DNA of 64,000 bases from Pneumocystis sp. 'macacae' (Eukaryota > Ascomycota > Pneumocystomycetes > Pneumocystales > Pneumocystaceae): assembly GCA_018127085.1 (NCBI GenBank), contig CM030727.1, positions 426,761 through 490,760 of the forward strand, read 5' to 3'. Below the pieces are notes generated by a model. It made no database searches. It was not told the origin of the DNA and was given only the letters and a program-made list of their open reading frames with translations. Positions within the stretch are counted from its first letter, which is position 1. Each line of letters begins with the position of its first letter. Below, piece by piece: positions 23,018 to 36,592 of this stretch. A program made the position numbers and the translations under genes.

Positions 23018-23932
23018 TTAATCAGATAAACACATTTCCACTGTAAACAATAGTCTTTCATCTGTTTCCACTGTAACTACATTTTTCAAAATTATATTAT
23101 TTGTACTTATAGTTCCACCATATTCCATAATTCTATTCTTTAAATCCCATTTCATTCCTTCTGTTGTTACAGTACATTTTCTCCCAATTGGGATAAGACC
23201 ACAATGAGGTCCTAAAATTAATTGATTTAAATATATTTTATTTAATCCTTTAAAGAGAAGAAAAGTAATATTATAGAGAGAAAGTAAATAAATATTAATT
23301 GGAGGATTTAAAGAAGATGCCAAATATATTTGATTTATAGATTCCAAAGACTGGTCTACTCTACCAGAAAATGTATTAAGAGCAACTACATCTGTAATCT
23401 TAAATCATTTAGAAATTATATATATATATATATTAATTACTGAAAAATCAATTGATTTAATAAAATCTATAGATTTTCCAAAGTCAGTAGAACTTTGATC
23501 AATTTTTTTTATAATTTTTACACCCTTTAATATCAATAATTAAATTATATAAATTGTTTATATACTTTTGAACTATATGCTTCTAACGTAGACTCAGCTA
23601 AAGAATCCATATCCCCAACAATATAATCAGGAAACTAAATGATTAATTTTTCAGTATAAAAGTCAAGTTTGAAATTACAATATCTGGATTATCTTTATAT
23701 AGCATATAAAGTTGATTAGCACCACCGTCTGCACATATTCTTAGCGTTGCTGTTCTGATTATATATATTTCTAAAAAATAATATTAATAAATGTACCTTT
23801 TTTCCATAGTGGTAAAAATTTATTATATTCTAAAGACAATGGTTGGTTCAAAATAATAATAGCATACTTCTTGAAAACTGACGATAATTTTTTTGAAAAA
23901 AATTCTGAAGGATACCAATGATATTCTTTCAT
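23018..23932 (-). CDS. THI80: Thiamine pyrophosphokinase
   Basis: This enzyme transfers pyrophosphate from ATP to thiamine to make the cofactor TPP in the cytosol. The start is the ATG complementary to 23930-23932 (MKEYHWYPSEFFSKK). Exons read IILNQPLSLEYNKFLPLW, then ICADGGANQLYMLYKDNPD, FPDYIVGDMDSLAEST, IDQSSTDFGKSIDFIKS and FSGRVDQSLESINQIYLA. The second domain holds GPHCGLIPIGRKCTVTTEG, MKWDLKN and YGGTISTNN, ending LFTVEMCLSD. The ADGGAN, GD.DS, D..STD.. and G.R.D motifs are the nucleotide and substrate loops of the family. There are about five introns of 40-50 bases. Fungi such as Pneumocystis rely on salvaged thiamine, so retention of this step makes sense. Confidence 0.9.
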
Positions 23933-24077
23933 TGTTTATTAAAATAATATTTTTTTAAATATTTATTTTCACTCAAATATTTAAATATTCAAACACTTAT
24001 ATTTTTATTTTAAAACTTATATTTCAACGATTATTATAATTTATATAGTACAATTCCCAATATATTTTAAACACATG

Positions 24078-26710
24078 CTAATTAGAAATATGAAAAAGAT
24101 CATACAATTCATCTCCTTCTTCTGGTCCTACAATCATTTCAAGAAGATCTCTAGCTAATTCCACAGTTTTATCATCAAATATATCCTTCCCGTAATAATC
24201 TTCATCTTCAACAAAACTTAAGCGTGCCATTGAAACAATATACGCATATTGGGTCCATGGTTGTGCAAAATGTAAAGATAAATTATTAGGTGAAATAATT
24301 TCATGCAAAACTAACACAATAGACTGAATAATATTTATCCTTATACCATAAATAACTAGAATTATAAATTATATACATACCTTTGCATAGAAATTTCTAA
24401 TATGCCATGTGAATTTACTAATTCTGTTAAACAACGACATAATCGCGATACAACTGAAACGTTAAAACTAAGGAGATTTCTTCCATTCACATGACCCTTT
24501 ATAACAGTATTTAAAAACATAACAGCTTCTAATTTTAAATCCATAAGCTATTTATAATTTAATTTACTTCTTTTAATAAAACAACAAACCTCATATATTT
24601 CATAATTTTCATATTTTTCAACTAAATATTTACTTACTGTATCTAAAATTTTAGAAAAAACATCCGAATCGTATAACAAATTGTCTTTCTTAATATCATA
24701 TTTAATACATTTAAAAAAAATGCACTTATTCACAAAACTTAATGTTCTTTTAATAAACAATAAATCATGTTGAGGGTTTAGCATCATTAGAATAAAATTA
24801 AATTCCAAAATGGAAGAAACTCTAGTCTAAATTAAAATGTATCTTAAACATAAAAAATGTACCTGTGCATAATTTGTTCATTTTTTTCAAACAAACTTAT
24901 AATTATATTTAATATTTCTAAACATTTTTGAATAATATATTTATCTATATATCCAAAAATACTCATCTCTTTCATTACTTTAGTTGAATAGAGAGCTATT
25001 GTATCTTGTACTAATAATAAAAAATCATTCTTGTCAATATCAACTAATTTATTAAGAATATTTGGGTGAAAAATAATAATAAAATGAACAAGTGATATTA
25101 TATATATGATAGGCTCATCCTAAAAATTTCAATAATTATATAATAAAAATATGAACAAACGTAATTTTGCTCCAGACAATTTTTCAAAATAATTGTTACA
25201 CAGTTCATTAAACAAAGTAAAAACTTTAAAATAGAATCCAAGGTAGAAAGAGAATCAGAGATACATTTTACAATTACCGAAGAAATTGACATTGAAAATC
25301 CATCCAATTTATAAGAAGATAGTATATCAAGAATTGTACTATTATTATGATTAGAAATATGATTTATACGATAATCAAATAATTCTTCAATAAACTATGT
25401 TTTGATAAATTATATTTTTTCTACTCATTTAATTCATACCTGAAGCTTCTTATCACTATTCATTCGTTGAAGTAAGATTTGTTTTAGTGCAATTCGTATC
25501 TCTGAGTTTTTATTATTATTTAAACAAGAGTTTATATTATGTTCATATTTATGAGCCATACTATTTAATAAGGCATATTCTTTTGATTCTCTTTTTCGTT
25601 TTACTGGAAGATCTATAACTTTTTCTTCTGATCCAAACCATTTTTTTGTTTGGAATTCTGAAAATGTATTGAACGGAATACTTGCATGTTTCTTTGAAGG
25701 TTCAAACTGTTTAATTAACTCGAATACATCCTGAAGTTCCTTTTTTTGAAATTGGTTTTCAACCAAAACTTTATTTAAATTAGCTTCTGTTTTTTTCTGA
25801 AGAGAAGTAAATTTTTCTAATGAAAGGTCATATTGTTTTTTAAGATTTTCAATAGAAGTTATATAGAATTGCTGTTTCTACAAACTAATCAGATATTCAA
25901 AAATATGAAAACAAATAGGTACTTTATTAAGTAAAGTTTGAGCCATTTCTAATTCTTTAGATTTTAAATCTGCTATTTTTTTAAATTTATCTCGTTCCAA
26001 TTGAAGACATTTGAAACGTGATCGCAACTAATATATTTTTAAAATTATGTAATATTTTATGTTAAAAACCTCTACTATTATTTCATGAGGAAGGTCTACT
26101 TCTCTTTGTATTGTTTTCAAATATTCCGTTTTAATTATATGCTTATTATGGTATTCTGTTTTTGCTAATAAAATATAAATTTTACATATTAAATTAATTA
26201 AATAGTACCATGTTCACTAGACAAATTCAAATCAGAAGATAAATTTTCGTTATCTAATTGAAAAATATTACTCCATTGGTCTGTAGTATTTTGTTTAACT
26301 TTGCTAGAATCAATACAAAAATTACTATAAGTACCATTTCCAGTATTTTCAAATGAAATATTTTTCTCTATAATTTCCATATGAAATGGATCTTGTGAGA
26401 ATATTTTTTCCTGTTCATGAAATTTATGTTTTGTATAAATATTTTTTCGTGTATCAACCTAATGTTATATATGAGTCCATTATTTTATAGAAAGATAACT
26501 CTTTATATAATCTGAATTCTCTATATATACCTGATATTCTACATGAAATCGGTTTTGATTTTCAATTTGATTTTGATTTTCGATTTGGAATTGTGAATAT
26601 GTGTTGATAGCCTCACTTTCAAGTTGTTGAAGTTCAAAGGAATCAAGATTTTCAAGAAAAGATGGTTCTACATCTTCTAAAGAGGATTCAGACCCAGTAA
26701 AAGAATCCAT
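24078..26710 (-). CDS. ATRIP/Rad26/Lcd1-like checkpoint protein
   Basis: ATRIP orthologues (Rad26 in fission yeast, Lcd1/Ddc2 in budding yeast) recruit the ATR kinase to RPA-coated DNA. Exons on the minus strand follow each other with gaps of about 45-60 bases. The N-terminus is acidic (MDSFTGSESSLEDVEPSFLE), followed by NLDSFELQQLESEAINTYSQ, like the RPA-binding head of this family. A repeat QIENQNQIENQN comes next. A coiled coil spans the exons reading LRSRFKCLQLERDKFKKIAD and KKQYDLSLEKFTSLQKK, which is the dimerisation region. A basic patch (PVKRKRESKEY) follows. The rest is helical, and the C-terminus reads DLLEMIVGPEEGDELYDLF. Architecture and ends support ATRIP, but the protein evolves fast and the call is from pattern alone. 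Estimated length is 730-760 residues. Confidence 0.6.
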
Positions 26711-27736
26711 AGTTAGATATGAGAACTTTTGGATTATTTAAAATAACTTTTTAAAACAATAAAGAAATTGTGAAAGCAAAATAATTATCAAATCCAAACT
26801 AAATAAAAATATATATAGCAAAGGTTTAAGAATAAATTAAAATTATTAAAAAAACATAATTGGAAATAATTCGTATCGACAATTTTTTAATAACTTTAAA
26901 AAGATTTAATAAAATTGAAAAAAATTCAATAAATATTTTTAAAGATAAAATAATTATACTCTGATTATTATATCTATCATTCATCTATTTCTAGGAATAC
27001 TAATTTAAAATAATTAGTTCTATGATATTAAGAGAACAGAGAAATTCGTGATTATTATGAATATATTTTTTTTGAAAATTTTAAAATTTATAAAAAAATT
27101 TTATCTCATATAAGTTAAAAGTTTTATATATAGATTTAAAAATATAAAGAATTGTTGATAAAAATGCTATAAAAATATAAAAAAATGTAAAAGAATTTAA
27201 TATTTAGAAAAATTTTAAAAATTAGAAAAAAAATTAAAAACTTAGAAAATAAAAATATAGGATTTAGATATCAGTAGAAAATAATTTAAAAAATCAAAAG
27301 ATAATTTTAGCAACGAATTTAAATAATAAAGTAAAAAGAACCAAGACTAATAAAATTTCAAAAAAGAGGAAAATAAATACAATAAAAGTACAAATACAAA
27401 GAAATATTCATATATATATCTATATATTAGACACATTAAATGAGAAATAATATTAAAGTTGAAATATAAACGCTTTCTATTATATTATTACCTAAATATA
27501 TAAATAAATAAATGTATAAAAAGATTATGTTTAAAAAGAATCGAAAATAATAATATAAAGACTAAAATAATGTATTTATTTAGTTTTATATTTTATACTG
27601 AATTTTATTTGGAAATAGTTTTTTAGTTTATTTTAAATTACAAGGATACAAGGGGTGAAATCCTTACAGAAGCGTTTAATAATATTTAAAAAGGACACTA
27701 TAAAAATGTACGCATTAGTTGTTTATTATTGGAGCA
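26711..27736. other. AT-rich boundary between core genes and surface-protein cluster
   Basis: About 1 kb of extremely AT-rich DNA separates the last recognisable housekeeping gene from the first surface-protein gene. No frame, RNA or clear MSG relic is visible. Confidence 0.6.
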
Positions 27737-29048
27737 ATGAAAGTTTTTGTATATGGAATTTTTGTTGCAGCTACATATGCTTTGTCAAAAAATAGGAGAG
27801 TTTCAGGTTAATTTGTTTTTTCTTTTAAAAATTTTTAACTCTTTAGATTCTACAAATCAGAATTTAAATAACATAGAAAATGAAAAAAAAGTCGCATTTG
27901 ATCATATTTATTCATATAAATCCTTTGAGAAGCGAAGAAATTTGATGAGATTTGATGAATATATTAATGAAGAATTAAAAAATATTCAAGATTTGTTGCA
28001 TAAAATTCACTCTAAAAGAAATGATTTGGGATCTGGAGACTCATCATCAACTAATAGAAATAAAGATTCCATGATTTTAAGTAATAAGGTTAACTCAGAA
28101 CTTGATAAAGAGAATCATGATTTATTTCAAAGAAATTATCTTGTTTCAGAAAGTTATGAATTGCTAACAGTGATAATTGCAACATATTTCGATCGTAAAT
28201 ATACTACAGTTGAATGTGTATATGTTTTAGACCAATTTTGCAAACATATAAATTCTTCAGTAAAAAGTGATAATCACTTAATGAACATGTCTTTTGCCTG
28301 CTATAGTCCCTTGGAATCATGCAAAAAAACAATAGATCTTCTTGAGGGAACATGTACAGAAGCCTCCGCACTATTAGATGTAACCGAATTTACTAACTAT
28401 GTATGTCAAAAAGAGAATTTAATATGTAAATATTTAAGAAAAATATGTGGAAATAAACTTCTAACTATATGTGAAAAGCTGGAAAATCATTGTAGGAAGC
28501 AAAATCAAGCTGAAAAAGACAAAGCACCTTCTACAACACAAAATGACTATAATGATTTTGAAAATATTCATACTATTATCGTTGATGAGATAGTTTATGT
28601 GACTGAAACAGTTTATTCTACCCGTACGAGTGTAGCATTTGAAACAATTGATTGTGATCCAAAAGATGTTGAAGACTGCATTTGTACATCAAATATGGCT
28701 ATTTGTCCAATACCTGCATTTACTTTAAAACCAGCAAAATCTACGGACAGATCAGAAACAAGTTTGACATCTATCTCAGAATCAACAAAATCTAGAAACA
28801 AATTAAAGCCAAGTTCTACAAAAACGCCAGATAAAAACACGTCAACTGTAAATGATAAAGAATGTGAAATTACACGCACTGTGACAGTAAGAGATAGATT
28901 TGGTGAGACAATTACAACTACTGTAACAGTATCAAAAGTGCCTAAAAATACAGATAATGCTCAAATAGAAAAGAGTTATGGGGTTCGAATAGAATTTCAA
29001 GAACTATTACTATGTCTTTTAATTATAGGAATATTTGCAACAATATAA
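27737..29048 (+). CDS. Short MSG-related surface protein with signal peptide and GPI-type tail
   Basis: Exon 1 (27737-27806) encodes MKVFVYGIFVAATYALS, a signal peptide. A 40-base intron follows, and exon 2 (27847-29048) completes 423 residues. The N-terminal third is charged and cysteine-free. A single MSG-like cysteine module lies around residues 145-250 (TVECVYVLDQFCKHI, ACYSPLESCKKTIDLLEGTC, ENLICKYLRKICGNK, ICEKLENHC), with the CX(3-8)C spacing of MSG repeats. A Ser/Thr-rich stretch follows, with the VTETVYSTRTS and TRTVTVRDRFGETITTTVTV patterns found at MSG C-termini. The last 20 residues are hydrophobic (LLLCLLIIGIFATI), fitting GPI anchoring. It is less than half the usual MSG length, with one cysteine module instead of several. 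Membership in the MSG superfamily is an inference from cysteine pattern and tail. Confidence 0.7.
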
Positions 29049-32000
29049 ATACTCTTTTAGAATACCAGGAGTATTTATTTTTTCATATTTTGCTATAATA
29101 TATTTTAATGTAGATACTTGTAAAAATAATTATAAGTATGTAACTTTAAAATAATAAGCTTTAAAAATACTCAAAAATAGTCAGTTTTTTATCATATAAA
29201 GATTACTTTAGTCAATGAACTGTTTTTGAAGTATTAATATGTTGTTTAATAATTGATTATAATTTAAAAATAGTTTTATTACTTTGATCTTTTTGAAACA
29301 ATCACTATTTTTTAAAAATAAGAAATATCTGAAATAGCTGTATACAACTTCTAATGAAATTTCTAAAATTACACATTTATGAATAAAATAATAAAATTAA
29401 ACTCTAAATTTCAATATTCTCGATTTTACGTACATGAAACCTTTACTTAATGTTTAAAACTTCAATTTATAATTAATTTTTTTGTAAGATAAATGATAAA
29501 TAAAATTCTGTATATATTCAGAAAGATTTAGATACTTTTATTTAATTATATAATTATAAAAAAAAACAGATTTAATATATTTACAAATAATGAAAATTAT
29601 ACTTTAAAAAATATAATTATTTGAATATTATTTTGTTTCCCTAAATTAAATTTGAATGAAAGAAAAATCTTAAAATTTGAAATAATAAATAATATAAATT
29701 GTTAAAAATAATAGATATATAAAAATTGTTGAAATAAAACATTTTTTATTTTGATTCTGAAAAATTATTCAGAAAATAAAAAAAGAAAATATAAAAATAT
29801 ACTATTGACTTAAGAAATATTTTTTAAATCCAAATAAATTTAACAATTCAATAAATATAAAAAATATGAATTTATAAGAATATGTCAATTAATAAAAGCC
29901 ACATATATCTTATAAAATTTTTTTTATTAGATAAAATTGTTTGCTAAGATTACAGAAAAAAACAAAGTTTTTTTAAAAAAAAAACAATAGCTCTTTTGTT
30001 AAGATATTGTTATTGAAATATGATTATAACACTGACATTAGATATTTAGGATATTCTCATTATTAATACTAAAATACTCAAGTCTAAATATTTTAAAAAT
30101 TGGAAAAATTGAAAGATACATAAAATTTTAATATATTAAAATAATAAAATAAAGATTATAATTTTCAAGAAAATATTTTATTAAAAATGGCTTTTAGAAA
30201 AAGTACGACAAACACATTATTAACTTAATAGTTAAAAAGACAAATGACAAACAATTCATTTAAAATAAAATTAATTTTTTCAGAAAAATTCTAAAAATAT
30301 TTTAAAATATAAAAATAACATATTATATTAATAAACTTGATATATTAATTAAGTTAAAAAGAAAATTTTAATAGTTTTGGGATTTAATTTTATTAAATAT
30401 TCAAGAAATCTAAAAACTAGTAAACATGTATCAAAAATTAAAAAGCATAGAATTAATTATTTATTCAATACATTCATCGAAGAAGAATATGTAAACTATT
30501 TCTGAATAATACTTAAATGGATAGTTTGGATAACTTTTACAGTATATTTTAGATAATATATGTTATTTTTTGAAAAATTCTTAGAAGTAAAATTTAAAAG
30601 TTTAAAATATAAAAAATATAATAAAATTTAAAAATTATCAGATATATTAAAAATGTTTTATTTTATGAACAATGAATCAAAATATGTTTTGTTCAAAAAT
30701 CATTAAAATAGTTTGAACTTTTATGAAAATTATACTTATTTAAATAAAAAAAATACTATTGATCATTTGAAAAAACAATAGTATTCTTGTTTATTACATA
30801 AAATATTCTTTATAAAATAATGTTAGAAATTTGCGTAAATTATTGAAAATAAAAGTTTTGAAAATATTTAATTTTTTTAGAACTTTACTAAGAACGGAAT
30901 TATGATTATTACATTTTCTTTTTAGAATTATATTATCAAATTTTTACTAAATTATACAGATTTTGTAAAAAATAATTTTCAGAATATAAATTTTATAAAT
31001 CTAAAAAAAATACGTTATTTTCTAAAATAAAAATTTAAAAAATTAAATGTTAAAACATCGATCTTCAAATTAGACATATATGACTTTTGGCCAATTATTA
31101 TATAAATTTAACTAATATATTTATTATATAGGAAAGTTGCTCTATGGATATTATCTGTTAAAAATCTTTTATTAAAAATAGAACTAGTTTTGGATTTATA
31201 ATATTTTTAAAGTAAATCATATAGCATATTATTAATAAAGGCTGATATAGAAAAATTAAAAAAGAAAAACAAACTTTTAAAATATTTAAAATTATAAAAG
31301 AGTGATCAAAAATATTAATTTTGTTTTTTAGCTTTTAAATTAATATACTTTAAAAATATTGTACTTAACAATAACAAAAAATAACATATTGTTCTTAAAT
31401 ACTGCAGTACAATTCCTAAAAAACATTATAATCTATATGCAACAAATTAAAGTATTGTTGTTTTATATATAAACGTTGGAATTATAACTATCTAAATAAT
31501 ATAGAATTTTTTATTAAGTTGTATCTATAAATAAGATCATTTATAGCAGAGAATCTACAAATAAATAAGATATACATATATTTATATAATTATATAAGAT
31601 TGTAAAATTATATATATATCAAGTTAAAGTTAATGATCATATTATTTACATCATCACTAATAATTAGAAATTTATTATATTGATAATAACAAATTGTAAT
31701 TTCACTGACAGTATTAAAAAAAATTACAATACATATAATAATCTATAAAAAGTTCATAAGCTTAGAATTAAAAAACATTAATAAATAATAATTTTATAAC
31801 CCACAAATCTTATCGTAGATAAAAGAGAAATAACAAATAAACAGAAAAAAATCAAAACAAAAAAACAAAATAATAGTCCTTTAAACAAATATGGATTCTG
31901 ATATCAAATATTTTGATTATTCTAAGTTGTAAAACTTTTTATAATCTATACTAAAGAAGTTGAAGACATTTTTATCCATATAATGAGGTTATAGAAAAGT

Positions 32001-33071
32001 TAATAAAAAACTATGAATGATACTATAAAATTTCAAATACGTGTGTCATTTTGAAAAATTAAAAAGGATTCAAAAAATTTTAAAAGGATAAAGATTTAAA
32101 AAACTCATATTTTAGACATCTTATAGAATAAAGAGATTGGGAAATTAATATATAATAAAATATAAGAAAATTACAGTTCCAGAAGAAATATTTAATTTTT
32201 CAATGCGTAAAAAATTATGATTTTATAAAACATTAGAATCTGATAACATTAAAAGTACTTAATTAGAACTAAAATTCAAAAAGCAAGAAAAATAAAGAAA
32301 TTTAAAAAAATTAAACATAAGAAGGAATTATGGAAATATTATTTTAAGTTTTATTAAAAGACTAAAAAAGGAAAAATATTACAGTTAAATATTAAAAACA
32401 ACGTAATAAATCACATGTTACTAAATTAGCTTTGATATTCTTTAAATATACAATAGAATAATGCAATAATGCGTTAAAGTAGCAATAAAAGTTAGAAATT
32501 TATTATATTTATTGTATTTTTATCTTTATAAAAATGCATAAATATAATATATACTAATATTAATATTTTATTATCATATAGGTTAAGATCTAAATTACAT
32601 AATTAAGGTATATAACATACTTCTCATTGAGATACATAATTATAAATTTAACTTAGGGTTAAAAATCATATTCTAAAATTAATCTTATATATACATTTAA
32701 TTTTAATTCGGGTAAATTCATTTGGTATAATGAATATATACAAAGAATAAAATTACTAATACATAAATTAGTGTAATTTTACAATAAAATATATAAATTG
32801 CAATACAGTTTATTAAATAAGATTAATTAATTTAAAAATAAATGGTCTTTTAAAAAATTCACCTTGTAAAAGTTCAGATTAATTTATCGAAAAAAAGGCA
32901 ATTGATATGTCAGCAATACTAAAATAGATAATAGCATTAATGAATAAGTACTATTTACTTATTTGTTTATTATTAATTATTCATCGTTTTTAGACAGCGT
33001 TACCCACGTGTTTTTTATGTCAAAAAATTCATTTTATTCCTTAATAAAAGTTTTTTGCTTTTATTTAATCC
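29049..33071. other. Four-kilobase AT-rich gene desert
   Basis: This is very AT-rich DNA without a usable frame on either strand. It is dominated by A and T runs with scattered lysine- and isoleucine-like codons, much like the areas at 36.6-38.5 kb and 44-45.7 kb where decayed MSG fragments can be recognised. I could not align any part of this stretch convincingly to the MSG genes by eye. The last 150 bases contain T-rich promoter-like DNA and ACCCACGTG near 33,003. Confidence 0.55.
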
Positions 33072-36000
33072 ATGAAAACATTTGTATTTCACGTCCTTAG
33101 TATAATGTGTATTCTTTTGAAAGATATTAATGCTCAAGGTATTTTTTTTTGGTTTAATATAATTTAACTTATTTTTTAGAATTTATTAGTGAGAAAAGGG
33201 AAGATTTATTAGAAAGAATAAGGTATAAAAATTCTCAATTGTCCTTAAATACCCAGAATTGATGGGATTTACATTGTAGTCAGGCTAATTTTTATTCTTT
33301 GTTTACAAAAGGTAAATTTTATAACAGATACCGATTATTATTTATAACATTGCATCAAGAATTGAGTGGTATATACGATTATTCTAATGACTTTTATAGA
33401 GAAATGACTACTATGTGTAATAAGAGAAGCGAAACCATTAATTGCCGAAAAACATTAGAAAAGATACCAAGTGATACCCAAAATTTAATACCAAAAATAG
33501 CGCGAATTGTCAAGAGACAGACATCAAAAACAGGAAAACAGGAAAATAATCTTGATGAGAGTTATATTTTAGCTTTTATTTTGAAGAAAAATTATTCAGA
33601 TAAATCAAAGTGTAAAGAAAGTTTGCAGAAATATTGCAAGGATTTAAAAGAGGCATATTTGGAATTAAATACTCTGGATCCAAAATTGGAAGGAATTTGC
33701 AATGATTCTGAAGAAAAAAACTGCGAAGGATTAAAAAGTAAACTTGAAGAAAAATGTAAAACACTTAAAACAACTCTCAGAAATATATTAAATAATTCAA
33801 TAACACATGATAAATGCAGCACTTATCAATATCAATGTTTACTTTTGGAAGTAGTATGTCCAAATGAAATAACTGTCTCATGCAATAATCTAAGGATTGC
33901 ATGTTATCAAAAAGAGCGAGACAATTTAGCAAAAGAAATTCTTTTGAGAGCATTTAAAGAAAACCTCGAAAATACTGAAAAATCTCAAGAAAAACTTAAA
34001 GAACATTGTCCCTCTTTAAGTGGAGAAAGTGATGAATTAATGAAAATGTGTCTTAATCAAAAAGAAACTAGCGAGAAACTTGTAGAAGCAGCTAAAAATA
34101 ATTGCAAAAAACTTGAAGATATAGATGAAAAAGTATTAGGAAGCATTGATAATACAGCATGTTACTCAGTACTTGAGAAATGTTATTTTTATCAGCCAAG
34201 TTGTGATGAAAAAGTCAAGAAAAAATGTGATGAGATTAGAGAAAAATGTAGAAATCAGAAAATTGCATATACACCTCCTAATTATCCATTTAACCCTGTA
34301 ACTCAAGAGATTACAATACAACTAGAGATAGGTTTGAAAGGGCTTTATGAAAAGGCGAAATCTAACGGGATTCTTATTGGAAAACCTATGAAAAAAGATA
34401 TTTTTGATTTTTTTTTATTATTAATTCAAGATTCAAATATAACTGGTACAAATGAAAAAAAATGTCAAAATGAACTAGAAAAAAAATGTGATTTTCTAAA
34501 AAATCTAAGAAAAGATCTTAAAAATCCATGTGAAAACAGTAACAATAGAGAAAGTATATGCGCAACAGTAGTAAGTTTATCAGAAAGATGCAAAGATTTA
34601 AAGAAAACACTTTATAAGAAAGATTTTTCTAGTAATGATAATACAACCTCATCAAATATTTATAGCTGGAGGCGATTGAGAACATCAATTACAGAGGAAG
34701 AATGTGTGGAATTACTATCAAAATGTTTTTATTTAAGGTCACACTGTCCAAAAAATCTTAATATAGCATGTAAGAACCTGAAAGCTGCATGCTATAAAAA
34801 AGGACGTAATGCAAGGGTAAATAAGTTATTAGGGGAAGGAATGCATAATATATCTTTTAATTCGAAACAAAGCAATAATCTTAAAAAATGTCAAGAAATA
34901 TTAGTGAAGAAATGTAAGGCTCTTTTAGATAAAAGTGAGGAGCTTTTTGTTCTCTGTATTAATCCAAAAAACACGTGTATAACGCTTTTGAATGATATGA
35001 AATTAAGAAGAATGTATTTGTTTCAAGTTTTAAATCAAATAAGAGATATGCCAGAAGAACATGAATGTTTTGAATTTCAAAAGTTATGCAAAAGACATGA
35101 AGGTTATTCAGATTTACTAAATAAACCGTGTACGACATTGAAAAGACGCTGCTATTATTTAAGTAATGTAAAACAGCTAAAACATCATTTGTTAAAAAAA
35201 AATGAAAGTTTTTTTTCAAATAAGACTCATTGCATAGAAGATTTGGGGAATGAATGTCGAAAATTATTTAAAAGAAGAGAAAACCTATTTAATTATTCGT
35301 GTGTTTGGAAAGAAGAAACATGTAATTTGATCTATTCGGAACTCGTAAACAATTGTAATACATTGACGAAAAACATGGAAAACTTAAAAATACTTCAGGA
35401 AGCGAAAGATATTAACAAAAAAGAGGACATTTGTACTATTTGGATACCTTACTGTGAACAACTCTCTCCACTTTGCAATCAACTTGTAGAAAAAACTAAC
35501 TGGGAAAATGGTAAACTTTGTAAAGAATTAAAAAATGAATGCAATTCTTTCTTTCAGACAAAACTCTTAGAAGATGCAATAGCCCAAGAACTAGAGGGCA
35601 ATTTATCTACAAAAGATGATTGTCTATTAATGCTTAAAAAGTATTGTTTACATTGGGAAAACACAAGCAACACTACATTTGCCAATATGTGCAAAAGTAT
35701 TACTGATAATAATCATGAAAAAATCAAAGAAGAGCTTTGTGAAAAGCTTGTCAATCGAGTAACTAAACAATGTTCAAGATTGTTAAAAGAAATCATAAAA
35801 GCAGTCCCTGGATTGCAAAAGGAACAAAAAGAATACGAAACAATCAAAAAAGAAATAGAAGATGAGATGGAAAAAATTGGTGTTATTTTCTCAGAGACTG
35901 AAACAAGAAACAATTGTTCAAAACAAGGGAATACATCCGGAATAAATAAAATGATAAACATTTCTATGGGATTTCGGCTAATAAAAAGAGAAAATATCAA

Positions 36001-36592
36001 GGCAGATGTTACAGAAAAAGAACTAATAACATTTGAAAAGGCATCTCGAGTTTATGGTTTATATTTAATTTTAAAAAAAAAATGTTATCTTTTACTAAAA
36101 GATTGTGTATTTAAAAAAGAATGTAATTATGAGGATGAATGTGAGAAGATAGAAAACATATGTACAACATTGGAACCATTCCAACTGGCACCATGTCTAA
36201 CAGAGATGAAAATTGAGAAAACAATAACAACAGAAACAGAAACGATTACAGAAAAGACGACAACTACAAAAAGGATTGAAGAAACAGAGAATAGAGAAAA
36301 AACAATCATAGAAGAGGAAGTTTGTACATCAATTCGTACCATAGATGTATGGGTTACACATATTTCAACATATATAACTACGTCCGTAAAAACATCAATG
36401 CATACAACAATAAAAACGTCAATAATAACATCGACAATTACATCATTATCTACAGGAAAATCTAGGTCTACAAAATCTATAACTGAAGAAAGTGACACAA
36501 GAGTTGTGGAATCGAACAAAGCAATAGAAATAGCTAGGTGGAGTTTTATCAAAGGATTTTTAATAGCAATAATTATTTCAATCATAATTTAA
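33072..36592 (+). CDS. Major surface glycoprotein with own leader and internal CRJE-like relic
   Basis: MSGs are abundant, glycosylated, antigenically variable coat proteins that bind host matrix and lung cells. Three exons (33072-33138, 33180-33222, 33280-36592) join in frame to 1140 residues. The leader is MKTFVFHVLSIMCILLKDIN. About 100 residues later comes ARIVKRQ (33500-33520), similar to the CRJE peptide ARAVKRR of the silent donors. The canonical MSG opening follows (DESYILAFILKKNYSDKSKC). Repeated cysteine modules follow over about 900 residues, such as CYFYQPSCDEKVKKKC and CFYLRSHCPKNLNIAC. The C-terminus is Ser/Thr-rich with IRTIDVWVTHISTYIT and a hydrophobic tail (SFIKGFLIAIIISIII) typical of GPI proteins. 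It matches the described MSR/independently expressed class, because it has its own ATG, signal peptide and introns. Many N-glycosylation sequons are present. Confidence 0.88.
33500..33520 (+). promoter_or_regulatory. CRJE-like relic inside an independently expressed MSG
   Basis: These 21 bases match the donor CRJE core at 53538 onward at 15 of 21 positions and encode ARIVKRQ against ARAVKRR. The KR pair is the expected kexin-type cleavage site separating leader from mature protein. It is too diverged to act as a recombination junction at the identity seen between donors. That it descends from a true CRJE is an inference. Confidence 0.55.

Noticed and set aside
29049..33071. Decayed MSG genes in the 4-kb desert
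   Set aside because: Composition resembles the other relic-bearing stretches, but I could not line up any ordered set of MSG landmarks, so no pseudogene is called.
33072..33520. That this leader is the active UCS expression site
   Set aside because: The CRJE-like motif is diverged at 6 of 21 positions, the gene lies inward of other MSGs rather than at the telomere, and the downstream MSG is not closely similar to the donors. It fits an independently expressed member better.
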